Part shown: positions 1 to 8,935 of the stretch, piece after piece
Layout of the letters: every line of letters starts with the position of its first letter
Numbering within the stretch: the stretch's first letter is position 1
DNA from: Desulfovibrio litoralis DSM 11393
GTDB taxonomy: Bacteria; Desulfobacterota; Desulfovibrionia; Desulfovibrionales; Desulfovibrionaceae
Direction: 5' to 3'
NCBI RefSeq assembly: GCF_900143255.1
Contig: NZ_FRDI01000003.1
Location: forward strand, 124,001-188,000
DNA: 64,000 nucleotides
The notes under the pieces: generated by a model
What the model saw: only the letters and a program-made list of their open reading frames with translations
Told to the model about the DNA's origin: nothing
Database searches by the model: none
Translations under genes and position numbers: made by a program

Positions 1-2
1 AT

Positions 3-425
3 ACTACAAACAACTTACCGATCGGCTTGACGGGAATTGACTATATTTATACACCTGTCAAAGATGCCGAACTTTTAACAACTAATATAACTAACCTCAA
101 AACAGAGTTAAATAATAAAAAGACATTGCCCATTCCAATATTGGCAACAACACAAAACAGCTTTGGCAGTAACGGCTTTGTTAAAAGCGACCATAATTTT
201 GTAACCGCTCAAACACCTTCGGAAAGAAGAAAATTATTATTGGCTGTTTCAAAAAAACAAGAAGAATTAGGAATAAATCTTGCTTACCCTCTTTTCTTTC
301 CGCTATACAAAAGTGATATTACTTATGATGCTCTGCGAGATGAATTCATGTATGACACCCTAAAACGTATCATTAAAACTGCCGATGAACATAAAAGCGT
401 TTTCACTAAAGTCGTTTTAGACTAA
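3..425 (+). CDS. Unrecognised protein, 3' part of a gene cut by the window edge
   Basis: The reading frame is open to the left edge of the window, so only the C-terminal part (about 140 residues) is visible. A TTG at 27 could serve as a start, but codons upstream remain open and no ribosome-binding site precedes it, so a truncated longer gene is more likely. The visible part is soluble-looking, with no membrane segment or cysteine motif, and mixes aromatic-rich stretches (LAYPLFFPLY) with charged helices. I recognise no family. It reads in the same direction as the next gene, 70 bp downstream, with no terminator between them, so they may be cotranscribed. Confidence 0.6.
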   Translation, partial: TTNNLPIGLTGIDYIYTPVKDAELLTTNITNLKTELNNKKTLPIPILATTQNSFGSNGFVKSDHNFVTAQTPSERRKLLLAVSKKQEELGINLAYPLFFPLYKSDITYDALRDEFMYDTLKRIIKTADEHKSVFTKVVLD

Positions 426-495
426 AACATTAACCTTATCTTTTTTAAGTAACAATATATTATAAAATGACAAGTAACGGCATACGGAGAATATT

Positions 496-1488
496 ATGAA
501 AAAATGGCTAAGTATATTACTGATCAGTTTAACAATTATAACTATCGGACTTATCTATTTATTTTCTACAGGTGGATTCGACAAGCTTTATCCCGTAATA
601 GGACAGGCAGTAACACCACCGGTTAACGCCACTTATTCTTTTGGCTTAATAGACCTTAACGCCAAAGATAATTTGCGCGTAAGAGAAAATATGAAGGTCG
701 CAAGCGACAATCAAGGACATTTAAACCTAAGTGTTTTAGACGGAAGACTTTTGGTCAACCTTTTGGGCAACAGCAACCTAACTTTTAAAAATGTACTTTT
801 TGATCAAAAAAACCAAGTTATAAAGCTTGACCCTAAAACATCAGCCGACTTAACTACACAACAAATGATTAAAAAATACCCTGAAATACTCAATAGTTCA
901 ATTAGCTTAACCCAAGAGGCAATAAAACCAAGTGATTCTTCAAACGATTTTTTAATAGCTAAACCCAATAAAATAGTGTTTGACAATTTTCAAGGTCTCG
1001 TCTTTTTGGAAATTTTCAACCCGATTATTTTGCAAATTGACGGAACGGGTGCACTTGGAAATTCTATTTTAATCAGAGTAGTACAAACAAAAAACGATGA
1101 TTTTGATCAAAAAGTAAGCAAAGAACCGGTACGCATTTTATTACTTAAGCCTGAAAAGAAAAAAGGGGTCGAAGGCATTCTCTATTTCGGTTCAGAGCAA
1201 ACTCAAGAAAAATTTGTGGTCGAGGTGTTATCTCCTTATAAAAACATTTACCTTGTAAACAAAAACCACCAATTGATTTTCAATAAAATTCCCGGACAAA
1301 TAGATTATGAAGCAATTTCAGAAAGCGACCAATCTAATCTCTACAGCCTCTTAGTTTCTCAAAAGGCATGGACAAAAACCGGGGAACAAGACTGGACAAC
1401 GCCTCAAAAAGACAAACAAAATAAAACTCAACCAAATGGCAATAACACAACCTTTATAAAAGGGTTTATGGAAAAACAACAACAGTAA
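496..1488 (+). CDS. Membrane-anchored hypothetical protein
   Basis: A 330-residue protein with one hydrophobic N-terminal segment (about residues 5-25) after MKK, fitting an uncleaved anchor or signal peptide, followed by a hydrophilic, beta-rich domain exposed outside the cytoplasm. The last 40 residues are Lys/Gln/Asn/Thr-rich and probably disordered. The ATG at 496 is preceded by GGAGA at good spacing. I recognise no catalytic motif. It lies upstream of a degenerate GH13-like lipoprotein in the same orientation, which hints at a shared envelope role, but this is only context. Function unknown. Confidence 0.65.
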   Translation: MKKWLSILLISLTIITIGLIYLFSTGGFDKLYPVIGQAVTPPVNATYSFGLIDLNAKDNLRVRENMKVASDNQGHLNLSVLDGRLLVNLLGNSNLTFKNVLFDQKNQVIKLDPKTSADLTTQQMIKKYPEILNSSISLTQEAIKPSDSSNDFLIAKPNKIVFDNFQGLVFLEIFNPIILQIDGTGALGNSILIRVVQTKNDDFDQKVSKEPVRILLLKPEKKKGVEGILYFGSEQTQEKFVVEVLSPYKNIYLVNKNHQLIFNKIPGQIDYEAISESDQSNLYSLLVSQKAWTKTGEQDWTTPQKDKQNKTQPNGNNTTFIKGFMEKQQQ

Positions 1489-1631
1489 AAAACAGATAAC
1501 AATTAATTTTCAAAAAAGCTATTTTCATTTTCCTATAATTATATTATCAACAAAATAAACATTCATCATTGTTAAATATTAAATTGTTAAATATTAAAAT
1601 AAATTTAAAAGAATACCAGCTCGGAGTTTTT

Positions 1632-3815
1632 ATGCCTGCCAACTCTCAATATATCAAAAACTCAATATTGCTTCTGCTTATTTTATTAATAACCCTTATA
1701 AGCGTAAGCTGTAGCTCAAAAAAGAAAAATAAAGAACAAGACGGTGCAAATTATAGTGCAAGCTTTAACCCGCTCTCAAGGGCAGACCCGGGTTATGTGC
1801 AATATTTGGAAAAATTATCCATGCTTGGGCAATCAGTCGAAATGGCAAGGATAGTCTCAGGCAGTAATTTATCTTGGCGAACTCCCGCTTCTCCTCCCGA
1901 CCCTGACGGTTTGTTAAAAATTGCAGACAACTGGATTAATATCCACCCTTATAGCCTTTTATCAGACGGCGGAAAAGGAACTTTCAGCGAGCTTTCAAGC
2001 CCACAACTTTGGAGTGCCATGCACAGTGCGGGCTTTCGTGGTTTATTTATCGCTCCAACCAGCACAGCCGGTTCAGTTTGGGCTTATGACCAGAAAAAAA
2101 GCCCTACCGGCGATGACGTTATCCAATACACTTTTTCTGATGTAGTAGGCAAAGAAGAAAGTTATCGCAGAATGTTAGCACAAGCCAATAAAAATCAAGC
2201 CCTTCTGGGTTTAGACATGATTCCGGCGGCAACAGGCTTGGGACCAGACTTTTTCTTGGCTGCTCGTTGGCACAAAGATTATGCCGGCGTTTATTCAATG
2301 GTTGAAGTAGATAAAGCATACTGGGATTTATTGCCAACGGTTGAATCTCAATGGAAAGGCAAAGCCTTAGACTCAACTCAAATTCAAAAGCTTTCCGAAA
2401 AAGGTGTTATCCCTTTCGCCCTTGAACAAGACGGTGAAATTACCGGTGCTGATCGAGGTTGGGCGGCTACGGGCTTAATTAACGGAATTGACGGAGCAAA
2501 CCGTCGCTGGCTTTATCGCTATTACTATTCACCCGAACATGTTGTTATAAACTGGGAAGACCCCTCAGCCACCGCTAAAAGAATTCTCTCCGGTAGTGCC
2601 GTGCGTGAAGTCGGAATGCTTGGTGCGGCTTTACTCGGTTTAAATCTCGAACCGCTTCAAGGTTTAGAACCCGAAGCCTCTACTGCTTATTCCGGAGAAC
2701 CAGCTCTATCGGCGGCAACAAGCATAGGAAGAGAGGTGCGTCGCTACGGAGGTTGGACTTTTTTAAGAGATGAACTTCCTCTTTCACATATCGCAAGTTT
2801 TACGGCTGACGGCCCTGATTTTATTTATAACAGCGTTCTAAGCCCTGCGACCGAACACGCCCTTTTAAGCGGAGATGCAACACTCTTGCGTTTCATGATA
2901 GACGAGGCCTTACGTTTAAACATTAATTTTAAACATTTAGTTAACACAACGCCAAATAATAACGGCATTTCTTACTCCATGCCACATTTGCTTGATTTAG
3001 CAAATCATAACGCTCAAAGCGGAAACGAACAAAGCAGCAAAGCTGAAAGCCTGCGTGCAGAAGTTATCTCTCAAATGAAAGAAAAAGCCGGAGACGGTCA
3101 AGACAGAGTACCTTTTAAAAACGAAAGACTCTTAACAACTTCCGCAGGTTTGGCTCTTTTGGCTCTTGATATTCGCAACCCGGAAGAATTAAAACCGGAA
3201 ATTAAAAAAGAAGCCGAAAAAGGTCTGTTTTTAATGAACTTTTTTAAAGCCATGCAACCCGGGATTTTTATGGTCTCAGGTCAAGACTTAGTCGGAGCCC
3301 TTCCGCTACATTGGCAAGCAATGGTTGATCATGTCGAAGAATGGGACGAAGGTTATGCAACACGAGGTGCATACGGTTTATTGCGTACCAGCGGTTCTTT
3401 GTTTGTAACCAAAAACGGTATCGCACGCACAAAAACTTTGTTTAGTTCAATAGATGAACAAGTTTATACTCAAGGCTCAATGGTTAACCGCTTGGGCGGA
3501 TTTTTAAAAGTACGCTCAAACCTTGGTTTGGCAAGGGCTGAAACTTTAGGACGTATCGAAACCAAAGGCGAAGGAAGCGTTGCCGTATTACACAAACTTC
3601 CCGATAATGGCGGATATTTTATTACAATAGCTAACTTTTCCAGAACAGGCACAAATGAAACTTTAAATTTAAGCCCCTTTAAAGAACAAATCGGTTCTAT
3701 CATCAAGGCTGAAAATATTGAAGATAATACCAAAAACCCAAGCGTAAACGGCTCACAACTTAACGTAAGCTTAGGTGCATGGCAAGGTATGGCAATTTTG
3801 TTAAAAACTAAATAA
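1632..3815 (+). CDS. Lipoprotein resembling GH13 trehalose synthase, probably catalytically inactive
   Basis: The start at 1632 is chosen because CGGAG lies 5 bp upstream; an in-frame TTG at 1569 has no such site. The 727-residue product has a hydrophobic signal segment (residues 11-26) and a possible lipid-attachment Cys27 (SVSC, not a perfect lipobox). Residues 100-460 follow the order of trehalose synthase-type GH13 proteins, for example the stretch at 383-425 ending in [17 protein letters not shown]. The usual catalytic landmarks look lost: region I reads [10 protein letters not shown] (193-202) without the Asn-His pair, the nucleophile region reads LLGLNLEP (334-341), and the His-Asp of region IV is replaced by [10 protein letters not shown] (439-448). 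Gene order with phosphoglucomutase, 32 bp downstream, supports a link to glucan metabolism. The family call is by eye. Confidence 0.5.
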   Translation: MPANSQYIKNSILLLLILLITLISVSCSSKKKNKEQDGANYSASFNPLSRADPGYVQYLEKLSMLGQSVEMARIVSGSNLSWRTPASPPDPDGLLKIADNWINIHPYSLLSDGGKGTFSELSSPQLWSAMHSAGFRGLFIAPTSTAGSVWAYDQKKSPTGDDVIQYTFSDVVGKEESYRRMLAQANKNQALLGLDMIPAATGLGPDFFLAARWHKDYAGVYSMVEVDKAYWDLLPTVESQWKGKALDSTQIQKLSEKGVIPFALEQDGEITGADRGWAATGLINGIDGANRRWLYRYYYSPEHVVINWEDPSATAKRILSGSAVREVGMLGAALLGLNLEPLQGLEPEASTAYSGEPALSAATSIGREVRRYGGWTFLRDELPLSHIASFTADGPDFIYNSVLSPATEHALLSGDATLLRFMIDEALRLNINFKHLVNTTPNNNGISYSMPHLLDLANHNAQSGNEQSSKAESLRAEVISQMKEKAGDGQDRVPFKNERLLTTSAGLALLALDIRNPEELKPEIKKEAEKGLFLMNFFKAMQPGIFMVSGQDLVGALPLHWQAMVDHVEEWDEGYATRGAYGLLRTSGSLFVTKNGIARTKTLFSSIDEQVYTQGSMVNRLGGFLKVRSNLGLARAETLGRIETKGEGSVAVLHKLPDNGGYFITIANFSRTGTNETLNLSPFKEQIGSIIKAENIEDNTKNPSVNGSQLNVSLGAWQGMAILLKTK

Positions 3816-3847
3816 ATTTAGCCTGTTATCTTTTTAAGAGAGGCAAT

Positions 3848-5509
3848 ATGACAAAACATACTCAAGCCGGGAACAAAGCCCCTCAAGAGCTGTTGATTGA
3901 TACAGAACAATTAATTAACGCTTATTACGAAAAAAAACCAAATATCGAACAAGCGAATGAACGTATCAGCTTTGGAACTTCGGGGCATAGAGGTTCTTCT
4001 TTTGAAACAAGCTTTAATGAAGACCATGTTAAAGCCATGGCGTTAGCTGTTTGCGAATTTCGAAAACAAAACGGAATAGAAGGGCCCCTGTTTATGGGAA
4101 TGGATACTCATGCCCTTTCCGAACCTGCTCATAAAACCACCTTGGAAGTCTTGGCGGCTTATGATGTGAATGTGTGTATTCACCAAGGGAACAACTTTAC
4201 TCCAACTCCGATTATTTCTTATTCGATTTTACAACACAACAAAAACCTGCCTGCCGACAGCACAAAAAAAGCAGACGGAATTGTGATTACCCCCTCTCAC
4301 AACCCTCCTGCTGATGGTGGTTTTAAATATAACCCACCAAACGGAGGCCCGGCCGATACCTCCGTTACCGCTTGGATAGAAAAAAGAGCCAACGAATTTC
4401 TCAAATCAGGCACAAATAAAATTAAACAAAAAGATAGTAAACAAGCTATAAAAAGCGGACAAGTAAAAGAGCTTGATCTTATCAGCCCTTATGTCAAAGA
4501 TTTAAAAAATATTCTCAACCTCGATCAAGTTAAAGCTTCCGGTTTGCATATTGGAGCAGACCCCTTGGGCGGCTCAAGCATGGCTTATTGGGAACCTATC
4601 GCCGAATATTATGGTTTAGATATTACTGTTGTAAATAAAGAAATTGACCCGCGTTTTGCCTTTATGCCTCTTGATAAAGACGGTAAAATTCGCATGGATT
4701 GTTCTTCAGAATACGCTATGGCAGGGCTTTTGGAGCTTAAAGATAAGTTTGACCTTGCCTTTGCCAACGACCCTGATGCCGATCGCCACGGAATTGTTAC
4801 CCCAAACGGCTTAATGAACCCTAATCATTACCTCTCGGTTGCGGTTTGGTATTTATGTCAAAACCGCCCTCTTTGGTCAAAAAACAGTGGAATCGGGAAA
4901 ACTCTAGTTAGTAGCAGCATGCTTGATCGAGTCGCAAAAGCACTGGGGCGTAAGCTCTATGAAGTGCCTGTAGGCTTTAAATGGTTTGTTTCCGGTCTTT
5001 TGAACGGAGAATATCTCTTTGGCGGAGAAGAAAGTGCCGGTGCTTCATTTTTGCGTAAAGACGGTACTGTCTGGACAACAGATAAAGACGGTATTTTACT
5101 CAATCTTTTAGCAGCAGAAATAACGGCGGTTTCAGGTAAAACGCCCGCAAAACTTTACCTTGAACTAACCGAAAAGTTTGGAACACCCATATATCAACGA
5201 TTAGATGCCCCTGCCAACCCCACGCAAAAAAAAGTATTAAGCAATTTAGACCCAAAGCTAGTTACAGCCACACGCCTCGCCGGCGATAAAATAACGGCAA
5301 TTTTAACGAAAGCTCCCGGAAATAATGCCGCAATAGGCGGTTTAAAGGTAGTAACTGATCAAGGTTGGTTCGCCGCTCGCCCTTCGGGAACCGAAAATAT
5401 TTACAAAATTTATACCGAAAGCTTTAAAGACCAAGCCCACTTGAAACAAATTCAAGAAGAAGCCCAAGCCCTAGTCAACCAAACTTTTAAAAATGCCGGT
5501 GTGCTTTAA
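3848..5509 (+). CDS. pgm: Phosphoglucomutase (alpha-D-glucose phosphate-specific)
   Basis: Interconverts glucose 1-phosphate and glucose 6-phosphate in the cytoplasm, linking glycolysis/gluconeogenesis to UDP-glucose and glycogen. The 553-residue protein has the phosphoserine loop ITPSHNP (Ser near residue 149), the metal-binding loop DPDADRHG, the sugar-recognition loop [10 protein letters not shown] and the phosphate-binding RPSGTE near the C-terminus, all in the usual order for the alpha-D-phosphohexomutase superfamily. Length fits the E. coli Pgm type. A GAGAGG site precedes the ATG. Its 3' end is unusual: the last codons and stop (around 5500-5509) are homologous to sequence inside the downstream tandem repeats, so the duplicated spacer seems to have included the end of this gene. 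Confidence 0.93.
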   Translation: MTKHTQAGNKAPQELLIDTEQLINAYYEKKPNIEQANERISFGTSGHRGSSFETSFNEDHVKAMALAVCEFRKQNGIEGPLFMGMDTHALSEPAHKTTLEVLAAYDVNVCIHQGNNFTPTPIISYSILQHNKNLPADSTKKADGIVITPSHNPPADGGFKYNPPNGGPADTSVTAWIEKRANEFLKSGTNKIKQKDSKQAIKSGQVKELDLISPYVKDLKNILNLDQVKASGLHIGADPLGGSSMAYWEPIAEYYGLDITVVNKEIDPRFAFMPLDKDGKIRMDCSSEYAMAGLLELKDKFDLAFANDPDADRHGIVTPNGLMNPNHYLSVAVWYLCQNRPLWSKNSGIGKTLVSSSMLDRVAKALGRKLYEVPVGFKWFVSGLLNGEYLFGGEESAGASFLRKDGTVWTTDKDGILLNLLAAEITAVSGKTPAKLYLELTEKFGTPIYQRLDAPANPTQKKVLSNLDPKLVTATRLAGDKITAILTKAPGNNAAIGGLKVVTDQGWFAARPSGTENIYKIYTESFKDQAHLKQIQEEAQALVNQTFKNAGVL

Positions 5510-5774
5510 CTTTGAGAAATAAAAATGGTAAAAAAGATATAATGCACAAAAAATTTTACAAATAATTATAGAGAATCATTAAATATATTTCTTTGTAAGC
5601 ACGTTTTTGCTTTTAAAACTTACAAAACAATTAAACCCTAATAATTTAAAATGATACAAGTTAAGTTGCTTTAAAATTCATTTTATTCACTTTTTAACTT
5701 TAATCAAAATGTACTTTAATTTTGAGAAAGACGAAGAGTTTAAAAATATATTTCATAGAAAATTTATATCAGTA

Positions 5775-5791
5775 ATTATAAGTAATAATTC
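5775..5791. promoter_or_regulatory. Inverted-repeat site in the first long repeat unit
   Basis: AATTAT-AAGTA-ATAATT, a perfect 6-5-6 inverted repeat. The same site recurs in the second unit at 6050-6066, and a degenerate form occurs in the truncated upstream unit. It could be an operator for a peroxide- or metal-responsive repressor ahead of rubrerythrin, but the sequence is AT-only and no regulator is assigned. Confidence 0.35.
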
Positions 5792-5830
5792 AACATTCTC
5801 CTTTATAGACAAGTTTTTTACTTTTATAAC

Positions 5831-5859
5831 TTGCAAAATAATTAAAAACTTATTATACT
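5831..5859 (+). promoter_or_regulatory. Candidate sigma-70 promoter in the first long repeat unit
   Basis: TTGCAA, 17 bp, TATACT. It duplicates the downstream promoter at 6107-6135, one repeat unit earlier. Transcripts from here would run through the second unit before reaching rubrerythrin. Confidence 0.35.
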
Positions 5860-6049
5860 GATATTAATAATAACTATTATTTATAAGCTAAATAAAATTA
5901 GCACAAACTAACCGCAATAATTTAAAATGATACAAGTTAAGTTGCTTTAAAATTCATTTTATTCACTTTTTAACTTTAATCAAAATGTACTTTAATTTTG
6001 AGAAAGACGAAGAGTTTAAAAATATATTTCATAGAAAATTTCTATCAGT

Positions 6050-6066
6050 AATTATAAGTAATAATT
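6050..6066. promoter_or_regulatory. Inverted-repeat site in the second long repeat unit
   Basis: Second copy of AATTAT-AAGTA-ATAATT. It lies about 41 bp upstream of the -35-like element at 6107, so it would sit near an activator or repressor position for the rubrerythrin promoter. Confidence 0.35.
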
Positions 6067-6106
6067 CAATATTTTTCTTTACGAGCAAGTTTTTTACTTT
6101 TATAAC

Positions 6107-6135
6107 TTGCAAAATAATTAAAAACTTATTATATT
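6107..6135 (+). promoter_or_regulatory. Candidate sigma-70 promoter for rubrerythrin-rubredoxin
   Basis: TTGCAA, 17 bp spacer, TATATT (-10 matches 5 of 6 consensus bases, -35 matches 4 of 6). It ends about 130 bp before the rubrerythrin ATG. The -35 overlaps the right arm of a hairpin with arms CAAGTT/AACTTG that is present in each long unit. Confidence 0.45.
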
Positions 6136-6266
6136 AATAATAACTATTATTTATAAACCAAATCAAATTAGTACAAACTAACCGCAATAATTTAAAATGA
6201 TACAAGTTAAGTTGCTTTAAAATTCATTTTATTCACTTTTTAACTTTAATCAAAAGGAGCTATATT

Positions 6267-6845
6267 ATGAAATCACTAAAAGGTACTAAAACAGAAGTTA
6301 ATATCCTGACTGCTTTTGCAGGTGAGTCTCAGGCTCGCAATCGTTATACTTTTTTTGCCGGTAAAGCCAAAAAAGACGGCTTTGTCCAAATATCAAATCT
6401 ATTCTTGGAAACCGCCGATCAAGAAAAAGAACATGCCGAACGCTTATTTAAGTTGCTTGAAGGTGGCGAAGTTCAAATTACCGGTTCTTTCCCTGCCGGA
6501 ATTATTACCAACACTCACGACAACCTGATTGAAGCGGCCGGCGGAGAGCATTATGAACATACCATAATGTATCCAAGCTTTGCTAAAATTGCAGAAGAAG
6601 AAGGCTTTGGTTCTATTGCACAAATATTTAAAAATATTGCTGTTGCCGAACAACTTCACGAAAAACGCTATCTCCAATTTGCAAAAAACATTAAAGAAGG
6701 ACGCGTCTTTAAGTGTGAACAAAAAGCTACTTGGTATTGTCGTAACTGTGGCTTTACTTACGAAGGAACGGAAGCTGTCGATCGTTGCCCTGCTTGCGAT
6801 CATGATAAAGCCTATTTTCAACTGCTTCACAACTGCTGTTGTTAA
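6267..6845 (+). CDS. rbr: Rubrerythrin
   Basis: Cytoplasmic peroxide-reducing di-iron protein of anaerobes, which takes electrons from rubredoxin or its own FeS4 site. The 192-residue protein has an N-terminal ferritin-like four-helix domain with Glu and His ligands (AGESQARNRYTFF near residue 20, TADQEKEHAERL near 50, AVAEQLHEKRY near 130) and a C-terminal rubredoxin-like domain with two CxxC pairs (WYCRNCGF and RCPACDHD). Full length and intact. AAGGAG precedes the ATG. The rubredoxin gene follows 25 bp downstream and is probably cotranscribed, giving a self-contained oxidative-stress module. The duplicated upstream spacer may affect its expression. Confidence 0.95.
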   Translation: MKSLKGTKTEVNILTAFAGESQARNRYTFFAGKAKKDGFVQISNLFLETADQEKEHAERLFKLLEGGEVQITGSFPAGIITNTHDNLIEAAGGEHYEHTIMYPSFAKIAEEEGFGSIAQIFKNIAVAEQLHEKRYLQFAKNIKEGRVFKCEQKATWYCRNCGFTYEGTEAVDRCPACDHDKAYFQLLHNCCC

Positions 6846-6870
6846 TTTGCAAATTATATAGGAGAATTTT

Positions 6871-7056
6871 ATGGCTACAGATCCTAAAAAATTAAGATAT
6901 TGTCCGGTTGCAAACTGTGGATATTTTTATGACCCCGAACGTGGCGACCGCAAAGGAAAAATCCCTAAAGGCGTTGAGTTTGATGACTTACCTGAAACTT
7001 GGGTTTGTCCGGTTTGCGGTGCATCTAAAAAATTGTTTGAACAACGCTATTTTTAA
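6871..7056 (+). CDS. Rubredoxin with a CX4C first iron-binding loop
   Basis: Small FeS4 electron carrier of 61 residues. The ligands are Cys11 and Cys16 (CPVANC, four residues between, instead of the usual two) and Cys46/Cys49 (CPVCG). The core YFYDPERGD and the FDDLPETWVCPVCG stretch are otherwise standard. A rubredoxin with a CX4C loop is known from Desulfovibrio desulfuricans 27774 (Rd-2). It sits directly behind rubrerythrin with a GGAGAA site and ends at a good terminator, so it is the likely electron donor to rubrerythrin. Confidence 0.93.
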   Translation: MATDPKKLRYCPVANCGYFYDPERGDRKGKIPKGVEFDDLPETWVCPVCGASKKLFEQRYF

Positions 7057-7079
7057 AAACAAACAAAAGAGACTCTCAA

Positions 7080-7116
7080 AGTCGGTTGAAACTTCGGTTT
7101 TGACCGACTTTTTTTA
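7080..7116 (+). terminator. Terminator after the rubrerythrin-rubredoxin operon
   Basis: AGTCGGT (7080-7086) pairs with ACCGACT (7103-7109), followed by a run of T to 7115. Classic rho-independent form. Confidence 0.85.
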
Positions 7117-7194
7117 TTGAGTTTATTTATTTTTTATAAAAAGACTTAAAATAACTTTTATCACTTTACTAAACAAGGCGAACTTAATAATATT

Positions 7195-7319
7195 CACTTT
7201 GAGACTATTGAACTATAGACTCAAAGTGGTTTTTCTGAGTTAAGACGTTTTATGCTATGTGAATGCAGAGTATAAAACGATGATAAAAGAACGCAAAACG
7301 TCGTTTTGCAATGGTCTTA
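7195..7319 (-). repeat. Three-hairpin dispersed element, copy A (internally deleted)
   Basis: Minus-strand copy of the element described for 11347-11534. Its 5' hairpin is perfect (GCAAAAC-GTC-GTTTTGC on the plus strand). The middle stem is CGTTTTATGCT (7246-7256) with AGTATAAAACG (7269-7279). The 3' hairpin has CACTTTGAG/CTCAAAGTG ends. About 60 bp present in the longer copies is missing exactly between two CCACT sequences. It fills most of the spacer between rubredoxin and the next gene; I see nothing else there apart from the terminator. Confidence 0.75.
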
Positions 7320-7371
7320 CTTTAGTTTTTTATCCTTTAACCTTTTTGTATTTTAAAAATCGGCACTCTTT

Positions 7372-7821
7372 ATGAATGAAATTATTATTTTTTTTGCTCC
7401 GCTACTTAAAGAAAAAAAGACAGAAAATCTTTACGGGGTTATCTTAGGGCTTTTTATCTATTTTATTTTTTATTTTGTTGCAAAATTTGTAGAATTTAAC
7501 TTTGAACAAATACAAGACTGGCTATCTCTTAAACCAATGATTATTTTTTGGGTTTTAGGTTTTTTATTTCTTTGCTTTGCAAAAATGTTTGAAAAATTTA
7601 AAATCTCATTCCTTCTTGAGGGGTTTGGGCGATATGTTATTCATATAAACCTTCAAATTACCTGTATATTATTGGGAATTGTCTTGGGTATAGCCTTTGC
7701 TACCCCCTCAGAAATTTTACTTTGGATAACAGTCGTTTACGCCTTTATTTTATATATTTTCGCTCTTTTCCTTTATGGTTTAGCAGAGCCAAACGGCTTT
7801 ATTGATAATTTTTTTAAATAA
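7372..7821 (+). CDS. Small integral membrane protein of unknown function
   Basis: A 149-residue, highly hydrophobic protein with about four predicted membrane segments (roughly residues 22-40, 53-68, 84-106 and 113-135). There are short charged loops and no recognisable transport or catalytic motif. There is no clear Shine-Dalgarno sequence before the ATG. It stands 54 bp before galE on the same strand, so the two may be cotranscribed. A real gene is likely because the frame is long, the topology regular and no better frame overlaps it. Confidence 0.6.
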   Translation: MNEIIIFFAPLLKEKKTENLYGVILGLFIYFIFYFVAKFVEFNFEQIQDWLSLKPMIIFWVLGFLFLCFAKMFEKFKISFLLEGFGRYVIHINLQITCILLGIVLGIAFATPSEILLWITVVYAFILYIFALFLYGLAEPNGFIDNFFK

Positions 7822-7874
7822 CTAAGTTAAGATTGCTTTAGATAAAAAGTCAGAAATTTTACTTTGGAGACAAA

Positions 7875-8852
7875 ATGAATATTTTAGTAACCGGCGGTGC
7901 CGGATATATAGGCTCGCATACCTGTAAAGCCTTGGCATTATCAGGGCATAACCCCATAACCTATGATAACTTGTCAACCGGGCATAAAGAATTGGTCAAA
8001 TGGGGCGTCTTTGAATATGGCGATATTTTAGACAACTCAAGGTTACAAACTGTTATTAAAAAACACAAAATTAACGGTGTAATCCACTTTGCAGCGTTAT
8101 CAACTGTTGGAGAATCAGTTAACGAACCCAATAAATATTATTATAATAATGTTGCAGGAACTTTAAGCTTATTGGAAGCCATGCGTTTACAAGCAGTTTC
8201 GCATATTGTTGTTTCAAGTACCTGTTCCGTATATGGTGCGGTAAAAGAAACGCCAATTGCCGAAACCGCCCCCGTTAAACCGATTAATCCTTACGGAACG
8301 AGTAAAGCCACTATGGAATATATGTTGGCTGATTATTATAAAGCCTTCGGCATGGGGTCTGTTGCATTACGCTATTTTAATGCCGCCGGTGCTGATAAAA
8401 ACCAAGAAACAGGAGAATGGCACGATCCTGAAACCCACTTAATCCCTAGGGTTATTATGGCGGCATGGCACGATATTCCGGAATTGCAAATCTTTGGAAA
8501 CGATTACCCTACTCCTGATGGAACTTGCATCAGAGACTATATTCACGTTGAAGATCTGGCAGATGCACACGTCAAGGCAATGAATTTATTGATAAAAAAC
8601 AACGAGCTTTTAACTCTTAACCTTGGGACGGGAACAGGGTATTCCGTACAAGAAATTTTAAATGCCACAGCAAAAATATTAAATAAGAATATTCCCCATT
8701 CTTTTGTGCAACGCCGAGACGGAGACCCCGCCGCTTTAGTAGCTCAAAGCGACAAAGCACAAACTATACTAGATTGGAAACCACAGCGTTCGGATTTAGA
8801 AAATATTTTAATCGGTGCTGCCAAGTGGTATGAAAAAATTAGAGATAAATAA
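7875..8852 (+). CDS. galE: UDP-glucose 4-epimerase
   Basis: NAD-dependent short-chain dehydrogenase-type enzyme interconverting UDP-glucose and UDP-galactose for surface polysaccharide synthesis. The 325-residue protein starts with the Rossmann loop GGAGYIGSH (7-15), has the catalytic Ser in SSTCSVYG (114-121) and the Tyr140/Lys144 pair in NPYGTSK, and the substrate-binding stretch RYFNAAGAD. This matches GalE in length and order. A TTGGAGA site precedes the ATG. With pgm nearby, it supports a sugar-nucleotide route from glucose 6-phosphate. A related epimerase acting on another UDP-sugar cannot be excluded. Confidence 0.9.
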   Translation: MNILVTGGAGYIGSHTCKALALSGHNPITYDNLSTGHKELVKWGVFEYGDILDNSRLQTVIKKHKINGVIHFAALSTVGESVNEPNKYYYNNVAGTLSLLEAMRLQAVSHIVVSSTCSVYGAVKETPIAETAPVKPINPYGTSKATMEYMLADYYKAFGMGSVALRYFNAAGADKNQETGEWHDPETHLIPRVIMAAWHDIPELQIFGNDYPTPDGTCIRDYIHVEDLADAHVKAMNLLIKNNELLTLNLGTGTGYSVQEILNATAKILNKNIPHSFVQRRDGDPAALVAQSDKAQTILDWKPQRSDLENILIGAAKWYEKIRDK

Positions 8853-8935
8853 TTGATATAAATTATTGTTTCACGAAAGCAAAAGAATAAAAAAATTACC
8901 CTAAACTAGATAAGAAGAATAGGCTTTAGCTAATT

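Larger units (their letters stand above)
5500..6255. repeat. Tandemly duplicated spacer upstream of rubrerythrin
   Basis: Two nearly identical long units start at 5640 (276 bp) and 5916 (270 bp), each opening with AATAATTTAAAATGATAC. A third copy, cut after about 70 bp at 6186-6255, runs into the rubrerythrin ribosome-binding site. A diverged, shortened unit at 5500-5639 begins inside the last codons of pgm (TGTGCTTTAACTTTGAG against TGTACTTTAATTTTGAG in the later units). The array therefore looks like a duplicated pgm-rubrerythrin spacer. It is AT-rich and has no coding capacity. Confidence 0.9.

Noticed and set aside
5500-6255. CRISPR-like array upstream of rubrerythrin
   Set aside because: The repeat period is about 270 bp with nearly identical units and no short unique spacers, so this is a tandem duplication of a spacer region.
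6444-6830. 128-residue minus-strand frame opposite rubrerythrin
   Set aside because: Rubrerythrin is unmistakable here; the antisense frame has no ribosome-binding site or recognisable domain.
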